The translations under genes were made by a program, and so were the position numbers. This document shows positions 63,993-64,000 of a DNA stretch of 64,000 nt, one piece after another. Source of the DNA: Extibacter muris (lineage in GTDB: Bacteria; Bacillota; Clostridia; Lachnospirales; Lachnospiraceae); contig NZ_SMMX01000004.1 of the NCBI RefSeq assembly GCF_004345005.1, positions 124,001 to 188,000 on the forward strand, written 5' to 3'. The first letter of the stretch is position 1; every line of letters starts with the position of its first letter. The notes beneath the pieces are model-generated. The model was not told the DNA's origin, did no database searches, and saw nothing but the letters and a program-made list of their open reading frames with translations.

Positions 63993-64000
63993 ATATATCT

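Overview
The window reads as chromosomal DNA from a spore-forming anaerobic Firmicute, most likely a Lachnospiraceae (Clostridium cluster XIVa) species. Supporting signs are an alpha/beta-type small acid-soluble spore protein, GerW and a YlbJ-like protein, a complete Rnf complex with ApbE, a BaiN-type flavoprotein, a short-form HisG that needs HisZ, and several family-typical small zinc-ribbon and membrane proteins. Species cannot be fixed from the sequence; resemblance to the Clostridium scindens/hylemonae/Dorea group is only an impression. Nearly all genes lie on the minus strand.

Region 1 (1-4440) looks like acquired DNA. A GH2 beta-galactosidase (cut by the window edge) and a divergent AraC regulator, both visibly A/T-richer than the rest, are separated from the next chromosomal gene by a strip of broken coding sequence. 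That strip holds a ParA-like C-terminus, the start of a second overlapping frame, and a DUF3298-like tail. Region 2 (4442-6998) is a radical SAM protein with its DUF2344 partner. Region 3 (7034-11179) is decaying: a fragment of a spore-protein gene, two fused and frameshifted c-di-GMP signalling genes, and a broken HTH regulator preceded by three copies of TGTCA-N7-TGACA.

Region 4 (11238-28275) holds a dicarboxylate-type symporter, an RfbD-like reductase with a consensus promoter and leader hairpin, the operon hisZ-hisG-hisD-hisB-hisIE (the last carrying an N-terminal HisF-like domain that appears catalytically dead), recU, several RNA-modification enzymes (RluA, RsuA and RsmF types), a YgiQ-type radical SAM protein, an SDR, a HAD phosphatase and an M23 peptidase. 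An ECF transporter S component (CD3073-like) sits divergent to a TudS-related putative desulfidase (CD3072-like). Region 5 (28411-38162) continues with PepD, YlbJ-like, a coiled-coil protein, CoaD, RsmD, SASP, RecG, FakA/YloV, YloU and RpmB. A perfect 39-bp-arm palindrome abuts the rsmD promoter.

Region 6 (38271-49587) has a cluster of zinc-ribbon/membrane genes including a 47-residue protein, GerW with DUF2953, an FtsW/PBP pair, a U32 peptidase-family protein, ZapA and RuvAB. Region 7 (49596-57435) is a redox module: rnfCDGEAB on the minus strand, converging with apbE, with NusG-II and Gx-transporter genes beyond. Region 8 (57618-63992) is cmk-ispH-S1 protein, a YcxB-like protein, BaiN-like with RpiR, and VanZ-like.

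No rRNA, tRNA, CRISPR array, prophage or intact transposase was seen. The most interesting points are the triplicated operator, the HisF-like/HisIE fusion, the CD3072/CD3073 pair, the palindrome at rsmD, the displaced spore-protein fragment, and the lacZ/araC island with partition-gene scars.
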